Positions 16,929-26,508 of a stretch of DNA of 64,000 nucleotides are shown here, piece by piece (the stretch's first letter is position 1; the number at the start of each line of letters is the position of its first letter). Source of the DNA: JAJZQZ01 sp963790415. GTDB lineage: Bacteria; Actinomycetota; Thermoleophilia; RBG-16-64-13. The notes beneath the pieces are model-generated. The model was not told the origin of the DNA. It saw nothing but the letters and a program-made list of their open reading frames with translations, and searched no databases. Location of the stretch: the NCBI GenBank assembly GCA_963790415.1, contig CAWBOK010000003.1:186001-250000 (forward strand). The letters run 5' to 3'. A program made the position numbers and the translations under genes.

Positions 16929-19924
16929 AACACGGGCCCCGGCGCGCCGTCCGCCTCCGGCGTGCCGTGCAACGCCAAGGCCACCACCTGAGCCAGGTGC
17001 AGCGCCTGCCGGTCACCCAACTGGGCGATCTGCTCACGGCAGCTGAAGCCGTCGGCCACGATCAGGCAGTCCTCCGCCGCCGCCCTCACTTCGGGTAGCA
17101 ACACTTTCTCCCCGCACTCGCGGGACACCTCGAAGTGGTCCTTGTCGAACCCGAACGGCCCGGCCATGCCGCAGCAGCCGGCGTCAAGCACCCGTACCTG
17201 CAGACCCAGGCCGCGCAGAAGGTGCTCGTCGGCGCCCGTTCCCAGTACCGCCCTGTGGTGACAGTGCAGGTGGATCAGCGCGGAGTCTCCGCTTTGGCCG
17301 GGGGCGGCGGTCGCCGCCCACGCCGGAGCCACCGGGGTTGCGTACGCGGCGCCGAGCGAGGCGGCGGCGCCATCCAGGAACTCCGCAAAGGTGAAGACCT
17401 GCGCGCTGAGCCGCCGCGCCCGCTCCTCGTCGGGGAAGAGCCCGAGCAGCTCGTCGCGGAAGACGGAAGCGCAGCTGGGCTCGAGCCCCACGATGGGCAC
17501 GCCGGCGTCGATCTCCGGGCCAAGCACGTCCATGACCCGCCGCAGCAGTCGTTTCGCCAACGGCAGCATGCCGAAGTCGTAGAGGGGCCGTCCGCAGCAG
17601 AGACTCTTCCGAGGCACCACCACCCGGTAGCCCGCGGCCTCCAGCACCGTCACCGCCGCCCGCAGCGCCTCGGGATGGAAGTGGTTGTTGAACGTGTCCG
17701 GCCAGAGCACCACCGGTGGACCCTTCTTGTTCCAGGGATCGTACGAGCGGAACCAGTGTTTGAACGTGCGCGGGGCGAAACGGGGTAGCGTGCGCTCCTG
17801 AGCCACTCCCAGCATCCTCTTCGTCAGGTCGCCCACGCCCCGACCGTGGGCCACGCCGTTGGCCACCGATGGCGCCACGCTGCCGAGACGTGCCCACCAG
17901 CGGATCAGCCCCATGGTGTAGGCCTGGCGGGGACGCAACCTGCCCCGGTAGTAGTGGGCCAGATACTCGGCCTTGTAGGTGGCCATGTCCACGTTCACGG
18001 GGCAGTCGCTCTTGCAGCCCTTGCAGGCCAGGCAGAGGTCGAGCGACTCCCTCACGTCATCGTTGCGCCAACCGCCGGCGAGCAGGTCTCCCTGCATCCC
18101 CTCCCACAGCATGCGCGCCCGGCCCCGGGTGGAGTGCCTCTCCTCGAGGGTGACCATGTAGCTGGGGCACATGGTGCCGCCGTGATTCCGTCGGCACTTC
18201 CCCACCCCCACGCAGCGCAGCAAGGCGTCGCCGAAGCTGCCCGAGTCCTCGGGAAAACGGAAGTAGGTGTCGGGATGGACCGGGCGGAACCCCTCGCCGA
18301 GACGGAGGTCGGCGTCCAGCGGGTTGGCGTCGAGGAGTTTCCCGGGGTTCATCATGCCCGCGGGGTCCCACACCGAGCGGAAGTCGCGGAACGCCTTCAT
18401 CAGTTTGGGGCCGAACATGCGGGGCAGGAGCTCGCCCCGGGCCTGGCCGTCGCCGTGTTCCCCAGACAGCGAGCCGCCGTAGCGCACGCAGAGGTCGGCC
18501 GCTTCCTCCACGAAGCCGCGGTAGTTCGCGATGCCGTCAGCGGTCGTCAGGTCGAAGTTGATGCGGGTGTGGATGCATCCGTCGCCGAAGTGACCGTAGA
18601 TGGCCCCCCGGTAGCCGTAGCGGGCTTCGAGCGCCAAGAAGTCGCGCAGGTAGTCGCCGATCTTCTCGGGGGCGATGCCGACGTCCTCCCAGCCGGGCCA
18701 GCCAAGCTCGTCGCCGGCGCCGCGGGCGGCGGCCGCCAGCCCCGCCTCGCGGATGGCCCACACCAGCTTCGTGTCGGCCGGGTCCTTGTGGAAGCGCATG
18801 GTAGGGGGATCCGGTTCCTTCCGAAGCGCCGCCATGAGCTTCCTGGCCATCGCGTCGGCGTCCTTGCGGGTGTCGGCGCCGAACTCCGCCAGTAACCAGC
18901 CTCCCCCCGAGGGCATGAGCGCATCCTTCTTATCGACGAGACGCTTCTCCTGGATGTTGGCCATGATCACGTCGTCGATGGCTTCCAGGCCGATGACCCC
19001 GTGAGCCAACACCGTGGAGACGTGGCGGGAGGCGCTCGGCATGTCGGGGTATCCCAGGATGAGCGTGGATCGCGCCGGCGGACTGTGGACCAGGCGCAGC
19101 GTGGCTTCCAGCACGATCACGCAGTTGTTCTCGCTGCCGACCAGAGCCCGGGCCACGTTGAAGCCGTTCTCGGGGAGCAGCTGATCGAGGCCGTAGCCCG
19201 ACACGCGCCGGGGGATGTCGGGGTAGCGCTCGCGAATGAGCGGCGCGTAGTGGTCGCGCACCTTCTTGAGACCGGCGTAGATGTGAGCGCGGCGGTCGCC
19301 GAGGGCGATGATGGCGGCGAGTTCCTCGTCGCCGGTGGGGCCCACGCGTAGACGCAGCCCGTCGTAGGTGAGCACCTCCAACTCGATGACGTTGTGCACC
19401 GTCTTGCCGGCCATCACCGAGTGGACCCCGCAGGAGTCGTTGCCGATCATGCCGCCCATGGTGCAGCGGTCGTGAGTGGAGGGGTCGGGGCCGAAGGTGA
19501 GGTGGTACTTCTCCGCCGCGTCACGCAGGCTGTCGAGCACCACGCCCGGCTCCACGCGGGCGATCCGCCGCACCGGGTCGAGTTCCCGGATGTGGTGCAT
19601 GTATTTGGAGAAGTCGAAGACGACGGCCACGTTGCAGGCCTGGCCCGCCAGGCTTGTGCCCGCTCCCCGGGCCAGGATGGGCACCCGGTGTTCGCGGCAG
19701 ACCGCGACGGCCTCCTCCACGTCGTCAGCGTCGTGGGGGATCACCACTCCCACCGGCACCTGACGGTAGTTCGACGAGTCCGTGGCGTAGAGCGCCCGGC
19801 TCCCGTCGTCGAACCGCACTTCGCCCCGCACTCTGGCCGCGAGAGCGGCCGCAAGCCGGCTCAGGTCCGCGGCGCCGTCGCGGGTGCGGGGTGCGGAGGT
19901 ATCAGAGATGATGAGAGCCTGCAT
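16925..19924 (-). CDS. Fused FAD- and Fe-S-containing D-lactate/glycolate dehydrogenase
   Basis: Oxidoreductase of 999 aa that joins a GlcD/Dld-type flavoprotein to a GlpC/LldE-type Fe-S protein. The FAD-binding type-4 domain (VPILARGAGTSLAGQACNVA; CTMGGMIGNDSCGVHSVMAG) and the FAD-oxidase C domain (GEHGDGQARGELLPRMFGP) fill the first ~530 residues. A ferredoxin-type cluster motif LDLCLACKGCKSDCPVNVDM follows, plus a possible second Cys set (CVGVGKCRRNHGGTMC). The C-terminus carries the CCG motifs CCGRPLYDFGML, GLEPSCASVFRDEL and CCGMAGPFGFDKDHF. Likely substrate is D-lactate or a related 2-hydroxy acid, with electrons leaving through the clusters. No partner genes are adjacent. Confidence 0.9.
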   Translation of the reverse strand: MQALIISDTSAPRTRDGAADLSRLAAALAARVRGEVRFDDGSRALYATDSSNYRQVPVGVVIPHDADDVEEAVAVCREHRVPILARGAGTSLAGQACNVAVVFDFSKYMHHIRELDPVRRIARVEPGVVLDSLRDAAEKYHLTFGPDPSTHDRCTMGGMIGNDSCGVHSVMAGKTVHNVIELEVLTYDGLRLRVGPTGDEELAAIIALGDRRAHIYAGLKKVRDHYAPLIRERYPDIPRRVSGYGLDQLLPENGFNVARALVGSENNCVIVLEATLRLVHSPPARSTLILGYPDMPSASRHVSTVLAHGVIGLEAIDDVIMANIQEKRLVDKKDALMPSGGGWLLAEFGADTRKDADAMARKLMAALRKEPDPPTMRFHKDPADTKLVWAIREAGLAAAARGAGDELGWPGWEDVGIAPEKIGDYLRDFLALEARYGYRGAIYGHFGDGCIHTRINFDLTTADGIANYRGFVEEAADLCVRYGGSLSGEHGDGQARGELLPRMFGPKLMKAFRDFRSVWDPAGMMNPGKLLDANPLDADLRLGEGFRPVHPDTYFRFPEDSGSFGDALLRCVGVGKCRRNHGGTMCPSYMVTLEERHSTRGRARMLWEGMQGDLLAGGWRNDDVRESLDLCLACKGCKSDCPVNVDMATYKAEYLAHYYRGRLRPRQAYTMGLIRWWARLGSVAPSVANGVAHGRGVGDLTKRMLGVAQERTLPRFAPRTFKHWFRSYDPWNKKGPPVVLWPDTFNNHFHPEALRAAVTVLEAAGYRVVVPRKSLCCGRPLYDFGMLPLAKRLLRRVMDVLGPEIDAGVPIVGLEPSCASVFRDELLGLFPDEERARRLSAQVFTFAEFLDGAAASLGAAYATPVAPAWAATAAPGQSGDSALIHLHCHHRAVLGTGADEHLLRGLGLQVRVLDAGCCGMAGPFGFDKDHFEVSRECGEKVLLPEVRAAAEDCLIVADGFSCREQIAQLGDRQALHLAQVVALALHGTPEADGAPGPVF

Positions 19925-20080
19925 CGTGCCTCCCCGAAGCCCACGCCGCCGTCGTCTGACACCGATGGCTTACTATACCCGCCGAAGCCGTTCCCCCAGA
20001 ACAAAGAGACGCTAAACCAGCCGACCCCGCCGGCCGATAGAGGGTGTGAGCCCAAGAAACGACGCGCCGGGAGTGGTTCG

Positions 20081-20395
20081 GTGCCGGAACCCATAAACGA
20101 GCAGCAGGCCGCCCACATCTGCCGAACGTGCGGATCGTCGCTTGTTCAGCCCATCGATTGGGTGCATGTGGAGGCACAACGCTGGCAGGTGTCCATGCGG
20201 TGCCCGGAATGCAGCGCCGCCTACGACCTGGCGCTCGAGCAGGAAGATGTGAACGAATTCTCCTATCAACTAGAGCACGGCTTCCAGTGCCTGCTCGAGG
20301 CGATCGAACACCTGGATCACCAAGCCTTCGCCGACGAATGCCGGACCTTCATCGCCGCCGTCTGGGCCGACGCGGTGCTCCCCATGGATTTCTAG
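20081..20395 (+). CDS. Small zinc-ribbon-type protein
   Basis: A 104-aa protein starting at GTG 20081. Two CxxC pairs (HICRTCGSS and MRCPECSAAYDL) about 28 residues apart form a predicted zinc ribbon in the N-terminal half. The rest is helical and acidic (ALEQEDVNEFSYQLEHGFQC, then EAIEHLDHQAFADECRTFIA). I cannot name a family; such proteins often bind nucleic acid or a partner protein. It is divergent from the D-lactate dehydrogenase gene. A terminator-like hairpin follows. Confidence 0.65.
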   Translation: MPEPINEQQAAHICRTCGSSLVQPIDWVHVEAQRWQVSMRCPECSAAYDLALEQEDVNEFSYQLEHGFQCLLEAIEHLDHQAFADECRTFIAAVWADAVLPMDF

Positions 20396-20468
20396 GCTCT
20401 CCCCCCGGGGCTGAGGGGTCTCCCCCCAGAGGTCTGCCCCCCGGACCTCTCCCCTCAAGCCCTCTTGA

Positions 20469-20506
20469 AGAGGCTCCTGGTCGGCCATGCTGGGGGCCTC
20501 TTTCTT
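20469..20506 (+). terminator. Hairpin with T-rich tail
   Basis: AGAGGCTCC pairs with GGGGGCCTCT (nine pairs including one G-U) around a loop, followed by TTTCTTT. It lies after the zinc-ribbon gene and just before the osmC promoter. Exact stem ends are approximate. Confidence 0.5.
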
Positions 20507-20509
20507 TGG

Positions 20510-20529
20510 TACCCCATGGGGTATATAAT
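20510..20529 (+). promoter_or_regulatory. Palindromic operator abutting a TATAAT box (osmC promoter)
   Basis: A perfect 14-bp palindrome TACCCCATGGGGTA (20510-20523) directly abuts a consensus TATAAT (20524-20529). The -35 region at 17-bp spacing (TTTCTT) is weak, so the palindrome occupies the spacer. TACCC...GGGTA half-sites resemble operators of CsoR/CstR-type repressors that sense copper or persulfides. This link is from memory of the family and is not proven here. Confidence 0.55.
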
Positions 20530-20575
20530 CGCTCGACCTAACGCGAGAACTGCGAGGATCGGAGAGGGTCCAGCC

Positions 20576-20971
20576 ATGGAGATGAAGGTCTACTTCCCCG
20601 GAAACAAACGCGTGTACGCCGACTACAAGGGCTTCACCATAGAGACCGACCAGCCCGCACACGGTGGTGGGGACGACTCTGCTCCGGCGCCCTTCGATCT
20701 GTTCATCGCCAGCATCGGCACCTGCGCAGGCATATTCATGCTGGGATTCATGCAGCAGCGGAACATCCCCACGGACGGATCGGGCATCACATTACGCACC
20801 GAAAAGGACGCAGAGACCGGCCTGATCGGTCACGTCACCCTCGATCTTCACCTACCCCCGGAGTTCCCCGAGAAGTACAGGGCCGCCGTGGTCAACGCCG
20901 TGGAACTCTGCTCGGTCAAGCGCCATCTGCACCAGCCTCCGGCCTTCACGGTCAACGCTCTCGGCGCGTAG
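20576..20971 (+). CDS. OsmC/Ohr-family protein
   Basis: A 131-aa OsmC-like protein: N-terminal beta-strand (MEMKVYFPGNKRVYADYKG), then PFDLFIASIGTCAGIFMLGF with the first conserved Cys, and AVELCSVKRHLHQPPAF with the second. OsmC/Ohr proteins reduce organic hydroperoxides through this Cys pair, or handle persulfides or acyl thiols in other subfamilies. Its central PFDLFIASIGTC layout resembles the YhfA-like branch more than Ohr. It is a single gene behind the palindromic promoter at 20510-20529 and is convergent with the AI-2E-type permease gene. Confidence 0.88.
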   Translation: MEMKVYFPGNKRVYADYKGFTIETDQPAHGGGDDSAPAPFDLFIASIGTCAGIFMLGFMQQRNIPTDGSGITLRTEKDAETGLIGHVTLDLHLPPEFPEKYRAAVVNAVELCSVKRHLHQPPAFTVNALGA

Positions 20972-21011
20972 GCGGGAACGCGGGGCACGCCCGGCGCCCT
21001 TCAACAGCCCA

Positions 21012-22121
21012 CTACGGGTCGCCAGGCGGGTCGTCGCCATGAGGCAATCCCTCGTATTCGGCGAGGGCCGCAGCTTCCCGACTCTCGTACCACACGTCGC
21101 GGAGTATGACCTTGACGGTCGCGGCGACCGGGAGAGCCAAGAGTGCCCCGGCGAACCCGGCAAGACTGGCGCCGATCATCGTGGCGATCAACACCGCAGG
21201 CGACGAGAGATCGACCGCGTTGCGCATGACGCGAGGCACGAGAACATAATTCTCGAACTGCTGATAGACGAGGAAGTAGACCAGCACCGCGATGCCCAAC
21301 CCGGGTGACACGGTGAAGGCCACCATCACGGCCGGTATGGCGCCCAGATACGAGCCCACCGAAGGGATAAGGTCGGCGATGCCCGCCCAGAGCGCCAGCG
21401 GGACCGCATACGGCATCCCCATGATAAGCAGGGCGATGCCCGCCAGTATCGCGCAGATCAGCGAGGTAGTGATGTTCCCCGACACATAGCCGCCGATCTT
21501 CGCCACGGACGTCTTGATGACCTGCTCAGCGTCGCTCCGGCGCCCCGGCGGAAAGAGCAGGGCGACCGAATGACGCAGTCCCGGAAGCGACACCATGAAG
21601 AACACCGTGAGCACGCCCACGGTGAACACGTTGAAGATGAATCCGCCGACCTTACCCGTGAGTCCGAGCACCGTGCCGAACGACCGCCCGATGCGCTCCG
21701 GGATGGAAGCGATGTACTGTTGTATCTGCGGCTCGTGACTGGTGACGTAGCGACCGATCCAGTCGCTCCGCCGACCCAGCTTGGGCACCAACTCCGGGAT
21801 CGCATTGGCCAGGGACTCGATCTGCCTGACCAAGGGCGGGCCGACGAGAGCGACGAACCCGGCCACCAGCAGGAACATCGCGATGAAGATCACGGCGACC
21901 GCCACTCCCCGATGCTTCATGCGCATCCTGCGCACGAGGAATCCCACGGCTGGATCGAGCCCCACGGAGATCACAGCCGCGATCAGCACGAGTACGAGGA
22001 TGCTCTGCACCTGTTTGATGGCCATCAGGACGGCCACGGTCAGCACGATGGCTACGGTGGTGCGCACCCAGTAGCCGGTAGGCGGCCATCGGTCGGGAAC
22101 GGGAGTCCGACGTCTATCCAA
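21012..22121 (-). CDS. AI-2E-family (TqsA/PerM-like) membrane transporter
   Basis: Integral membrane protein of 369 aa with about eight helices. The family C-terminal signature is present in VPLALWAGIADLIPSVGSYL and LVPRVMRNAVDLSSPAVLIA, then GASLAGFAGALLALPVAATV. Members export autoinducer-2 or act as Na+/H+ antiporters, so the substrate is open. ATG 22121 overlaps the gcvPB stop by 8 nt, making it the last gene of an acyltransferase-gcvPA-gcvPB-permease run. Confidence 0.9.
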   Translation of the reverse strand: MDRRRTPVPDRWPPTGYWVRTTVAIVLTVAVLMAIKQVQSILVLVLIAAVISVGLDPAVGFLVRRMRMKHRGVAVAVIFIAMFLLVAGFVALVGPPLVRQIESLANAIPELVPKLGRRSDWIGRYVTSHEPQIQQYIASIPERIGRSFGTVLGLTGKVGGFIFNVFTVGVLTVFFMVSLPGLRHSVALLFPPGRRSDAEQVIKTSVAKIGGYVSGNITTSLICAILAGIALLIMGMPYAVPLALWAGIADLIPSVGSYLGAIPAVMVAFTVSPGLGIAVLVYFLVYQQFENYVLVPRVMRNAVDLSSPAVLIATMIGASLAGFAGALLALPVAATVKVILRDVWYESREAAALAEYEGLPHGDDPPGDP

Positions 22122-23729
22122 GGTGCCTCGCCCAGACCCGCCATGTCGTGATCACCTTGTTGATGTCGTGCATGGGCTCCTCGTCCAAGTGGGGCACCGA
22201 GCTGTTGTAGGGGGCTTCCTCGAACACCTCCGGCGTGGCGTAGGCCTCGTCGGCAACCCGCGTCATGATCTCCGCATACTCGTCGATGTCGGCCTTGGAG
22301 TAGCTCTCCGCCGGCTCGGGAGTGAACGGCTCCGGCACCACCCAGGGTTCGTGGCTGCCGAAGTAGTTGTTGACGCCGTAGTCGATGATCCGCTTCTCGA
22401 TGTCTTCCGACCCGACGCCGGTGTCCTCGTGGAGGGTGCCCCAGCTCCAGCGGGCCTCGTCGAGTCTGCGCACTCCGGGCGCGTAGGGCAGCGTGAGCCC
22501 GCGCACTTCCGCCAGCCGGCCGCTGAGGTAGTTGTTGTTGATCACCGCCGTCTCTGACGCCTGCACCAGACCGTCGGCGCCCAGGCTCATCACCCAGGCA
22601 TACGAGCGCAGCACCACCTGCAGGTTGCCCAGGAACTGGCGCACCTTGCCGATGCTGTCCGGCAGGTCGTGGTCGAGGTAGTAGCGCTCGCCGTCGAACT
22701 CCACCAGCGGCGTGGGCAGGAAGCGGCGCAGGGCCGCGGTGGTCATGACCGCGCCCGAGGCGGGGCCCATCGACCCGTGGGGCGAGCTGAAGGTCTTGTG
22801 CAGGTTGTAGTGGCAGAGGTCGAAGCCGGCTTCCTTGGCCCGGGCGATCCCCATGATGCCGTTGAGGTTGGCCTGGTCGTAGGAGCAGAGCCCGCCCACA
22901 GCATGCACCGCGTCGGTGTACTCGCGGATGCGAGGGTTGTAGAGGCCCGTGTCCTCCGGGTTGGTGATCATCACTCCTGCCGTGCGCTCGGAGAGGGCCG
23001 CCTTCAGCGCCTCCGAGATCGGGATAGCCGCTCTCGTCGGGATAGAGCACGATGAGCTTGTAGCCACAGACCGCCGGCGTGGCCGAGTCGGCCGGGTGCG
23101 AGAAGATGGTGGTGATGATCTCGTCGCGGGTGTCGGCCTCGCCCCGGGATTCGTGATAGGCCCGGATGATGGAGGCGTTCGTGAAGATGGCCTGTGCGCC
23201 TGCTCCCGGCTGGAAGCTCACCGCGTCGAGACCCGGAGAGCTCGCAGCAGATGAGGCCGAAGCGGTGGACGATCTCCAGGATGCCCTGCACGGTCTCGTC
23301 GTCCTGGAGAGGATGGAGGTCGGCCATCTGAGGCAGTCGGGCGAGCTGCTCGTTCACCTTGGGGCTGTATTTCATGGTGCAGGTGCCGAGTCCGAAGTCG
23401 ATGTTGACGTCGGTGCCCATGGTCATCTGCGAGAGCCGCAGGTAGTGACGAAGCACCTGGGGCTGCGCCAGTTCGGGCAGATGGGGAGGCTCGACACGCA
23501 GAAGGCCGGCCGGCACCAGTGCCGCCGGGTCGCCAACCACCGCGCGCACGCCCGGCTCCAAGGATGGCGGAAGCACGCCCCGCTCGCCCGGACTGCCCTG
23601 CACCATGATCGGCGGCTCTTCCCAGCGGGCCGCATGGAACCCTTCTCTCAAATAGGGCGCGCCCCCGTGCACGCCGCCGCGACCATCAGCCGGACCACCC
23701 ACACCGCCACCAGCCGCGCCGCCGCTCAT
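22114..23729 (-). CDS. gcvPB: Glycine dehydrogenase (decarboxylating) subunit 2, two frame breaks
   Basis: PLP-dependent P-protein beta half of the glycine cleavage system; with GcvPA it decarboxylates glycine and loads the aminomethyl group on H-protein. Read with one base skipped near 23231 and another near 23022 it gives ~537 aa. Family marks are DVNIDFGLGTCTMKYSPKVN, the joined segment LDAVSFQPGAGAQAIFTNAS, and the PLP lysine region CHYNLHKTFSSPHGSMGP. The C-terminal half reads cleanly to 22114. ATG 23729 overlaps the gcvPA stop. The first ~40 residues are Gly-rich and unlike the family. No gcvT, gcvH or lpd lies nearby. Confidence 0.88.
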
Positions 23730-25127
23730 CGCACCACCTCCGCGACCGTCGCCGTCAGTCGATCGAGATCGGCCTGCGTGTGCACCTCGGTGACGCAGAA
23801 CAGCGCGCTCTGCCCCAACTCGGGGAACTCGGCGGAGAGGTCCTTGCCCCCGAAGATGCCCCGCTCGAGCAGGGCGGCGTTGACCTCGGCGACGGACTTG
23901 CCCGTGCCGGCGAAGTCCACCACGAACTCCCTGAAGAATGCTGAGTCGAAGGCCGGCGACGCCACGCCGGGTATCCGCCCCAGCGCGCGCGCTGCGTAGG
24001 CCGACTTGCCCATGATCGTCTCGCCCACCTCGCGCATGCCCCGGGGACCCATCAGCGCCAAGTAGACCCCCGCGGTGATCGACCAGAGGCCGGTGGTGGT
24101 GCCGGTGAAGTCGCGGGAGAGCTCGCGCTTCACCCACGACGTCTGCACCCAGTTCGCCCATCCGTAGCCCAGGCCGGCTGCCATCGGAGGTGGTGGTGAT
24201 GGTGGTGAGGAGCGTAGGGAACTCCTCCAGGTAGCGGGGATCGTGGTGACTCGCCAGGAAGCCGGCTGTTCCTCCACCGTACTGCATGTGGATGCCCAGC
24301 GGTTGCACGTCGCCGCAGGCGATATCGGCGCCGTAGGCGCCGGGCGGTTCCAACAGGCCCAGGCTGATGGGGTCGACGCCGGCCACGAAGAGGGCCCCGG
24401 CCTCGTGAGCCAGCCGCCCGATCTCGCGCACCTCGGTCTCCAGGACGCCCAGGTAGGACGGTTGTTCCACGTACACCGCCGCCACCCGGTCGGAGAGCTT
24501 CGCGCGCAGGTCGGCCAGATCGAGGCGGCCGGTGGCGCGATCGTAGGCCACCGGGGTGATCGTCAGCGCCGTGCGGGCGAAATTCGCCAGCTGCGAGCGC
24601 TTCTCCTCGGACAGGCAGCTCGGCACCAGGACTTCCGGTCGGTCGGTGAGCCTGCTGGCCATCAGCAGTGCCGTGGAGAGCGCCGTGCTGGCGTCATAGG
24701 TGGTCAGGCTGACTGCATCCATATCGAGAAGGTCGCCCATCATGCTCTGGTACTCGAAATAGGCCTGGTTCTTGCCGGAGTCGGAGTACCACAGGCCTCC
24801 GTACGCGGTGAGGAACTCACCCCGGCTGTTGATCTCGTCGCACACCGCCGGCACGTAGTGCTGCCAGCAGCCCGCTCCGCGGAAGTTCAAGTAGTCGTCG
24901 CAGGTGCGGTTCCGTTTCAGGAGACCTTCCACATGCCGCCGAAGATCGTACTCAGACGGAAACGGGTCGGGCAGGTCGAGCCTGCGTCCCAAGCGCAGAT
25001 GCGCGGGGATGCTCTCGTAGAGTTCCTCCGCCGAACCCACGCCGATCTCGCGCAGCATCTCCGCCCGCGCCGCCGGTGCAGAGTTGGGTATGTACGGATG
25101 GACCACGGGGACCCTCTCTTCAGACAC
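23726..25127 (-). CDS. gcvPA: Glycine dehydrogenase (decarboxylating) subunit 1, one frame break
   Basis: Alpha half of the split glycine dehydrogenase, ~466 aa. The N-terminus (VVHPYIPNSAPAARAEMLRE) and FRGAGCWQHYVPAVCDEINS, TAYGGLWYSDSGKNQAYFEY and SLTTYDASTALSTALLMASR are typical of the subunit. Around 24185 one base must be skipped to pass from EEFPTLLTTITTTS to AAGLGYGWANWVQTSW; the rest runs to the stop at 23726. GTG 25127 has GAGGAGG upstream. Only 61 nt separate it from the acyltransferase stop, and no glycine riboswitch is visible there. This gene contributes to the same active enzyme as gcvPB. Confidence 0.88.
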
Positions 25128-25188
25128 GCCTGCCTCCTCGGGCTTCGGTTGTCATCGCTCCAACCGTAGCAGACCCGGCGGGCGGGCG

Positions 25189-26382
25189 CTACGCCGCAGG
25201 AGCCCTCCGCATACCGAAGAGGAAGCGCAGGGGAGCCACGCGGCGCACGCCCTCGTAGAGGGCGAACGTGCCCACGACCGACGTCGCCAAGAGGGCGAGC
25301 CATTGAACCCATCCCGGGCCAGGGATTCCGACAAGATAGAAGGCGATCACCACGATCACCGTCTGGTGCAGGATGTAGACGGGATAGGACCCTTCCGCCA
25401 GGTATCCAAGCGCCGGTGACGTGCGATCAAGGTAGCGCTTCCCACAACCCAGGATACCCACCAGCGCGAGCCAGGTCGCCGCCATGCCCAGGTAGTTCAA
25501 GCCCGCCAGCTGCAACGACGGATCCGGCTGAGAGTCACGTAGGTCACTGGAGAAGACCCAGAAGAGGGCCAAGCCGGCGCCGGCTATGAGAGCGGGCCAC
25601 CGGTAGCGCTCCGCCGCACCGATGAAGCCATCGTCATGCATGACCAACCAGCCGAGCAGGAAGAACACCACGTAGTAGAGGGGACGCAGCATGAGTTCGG
25701 GCAGGGCGTCCCCCACCATGATGATGAAGGGCGGCAGCAACCACCACGCGGGATGCGCGAGGCCGCGGGCGACCGCGGACACCGTCCGGCCACCTCTCCG
25801 GGTGCGTCCCCACAGCAGCAGGGGAAGAACGAGGACCGAGAGCACGAACAGCACGAGGATGAACCAGAGCTGACCGACGCCGAAGCCGCCGTAGTAGTCG
25901 CCCCCGTCCTGGATGTTGAACACCAGGAAGTCCCCACTCGATAGGTAGTGCCAGAACGAGTCGGTGTACCCGGAGTTGAACCTCGCCCCATACCACGTCT
26001 GCGGCGGGATCAAGACGAAGAAACCGAACACGAACGGCACCAACAGCCGCTTGACGCGCTCGAAGAGGTAGTGGCCGCCGCTGCGCTTCCTGAGCGCGTA
26101 GTAGGTAGAGGCGCCCGCCAGGAGGAACAAGAGTTGCATGTGCCAGGCAGAGATGAAACTGAGGACGTAGTTGAGCGCGTCGGAGAGGTCTGGGCTCTTC
26201 ACGTAGAAGGCTTCACCACTGTTGAACACCCGGGACACGTGGAAGGGGAACAATAGAAGAACCGCCAGCACACGCAGCCAGTCGATGTAGTAGCGTCGCG
26301 ACGATCCGGCGGCGGGCCGAGTCTCATGAACAGGTGAGGCCTCCACACCCACTCCTTTCTCCATGAAATCGTGCGAGTCCAT
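25189..26382 (-). CDS. Acyltransferase 3 family membrane protein (OafA-like)
   Basis: Membrane O-acyltransferase of 397 aa with ten or so helices. The opening RYYIDWLRVLAVLLLFPFHV carries the Arg and His that are conserved in the acyltransferase-3 fold; LLFLLAGASTYYALRKRSG and YPVYILHQTVIVVIAFYLVG complete the pattern. Such proteins acetylate cell-surface sugars or peptidoglycan. GTG at 26346, preceded by AAAGGAG, is an alternative start. It is upstream of gcvPA on the same strand, with which it has no obvious metabolic link. Confidence 0.88.
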   Translation of the reverse strand: MDSHDFMEKGVGVEASPVHETRPAAGSSRRYYIDWLRVLAVLLLFPFHVSRVFNSGEAFYVKSPDLSDALNYVLSFISAWHMQLLFLLAGASTYYALRKRSGGHYLFERVKRLLVPFVFGFFVLIPPQTWYGARFNSGYTDSFWHYLSSGDFLVFNIQDGGDYYGGFGVGQLWFILVLFVLSVLVLPLLLWGRTRRGGRTVSAVARGLAHPAWWLLPPFIIMVGDALPELMLRPLYYVVFFLLGWLVMHDDGFIGAAERYRWPALIAGAGLALFWVFSSDLRDSQPDPSLQLAGLNYLGMAATWLALVGILGCGKRYLDRTSPALGYLAEGSYPVYILHQTVIVVIAFYLVGIPGPGWVQWLALLATSVVGTFALYEGVRRVAPLRFLFGMRRAPAA

Positions 26383-26508
26383 TCTAGAACGCCCGGGGCC
26401 TCAGCGCACGCACGCTGTACAACGACGACATACCTTCTATGATGGGGAAGAGTCGGGACCGCGCCGCTGCGGAACCGATGTGGGTGCGACCCGACAAGGA
26501 GGACGATC

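Noticed and set aside
25128..25188. Glycine riboswitch upstream of gcvPA
   Set aside because: Only 61 nt separate the gene from the previous stop, and no tandem aptamer pattern is visible.
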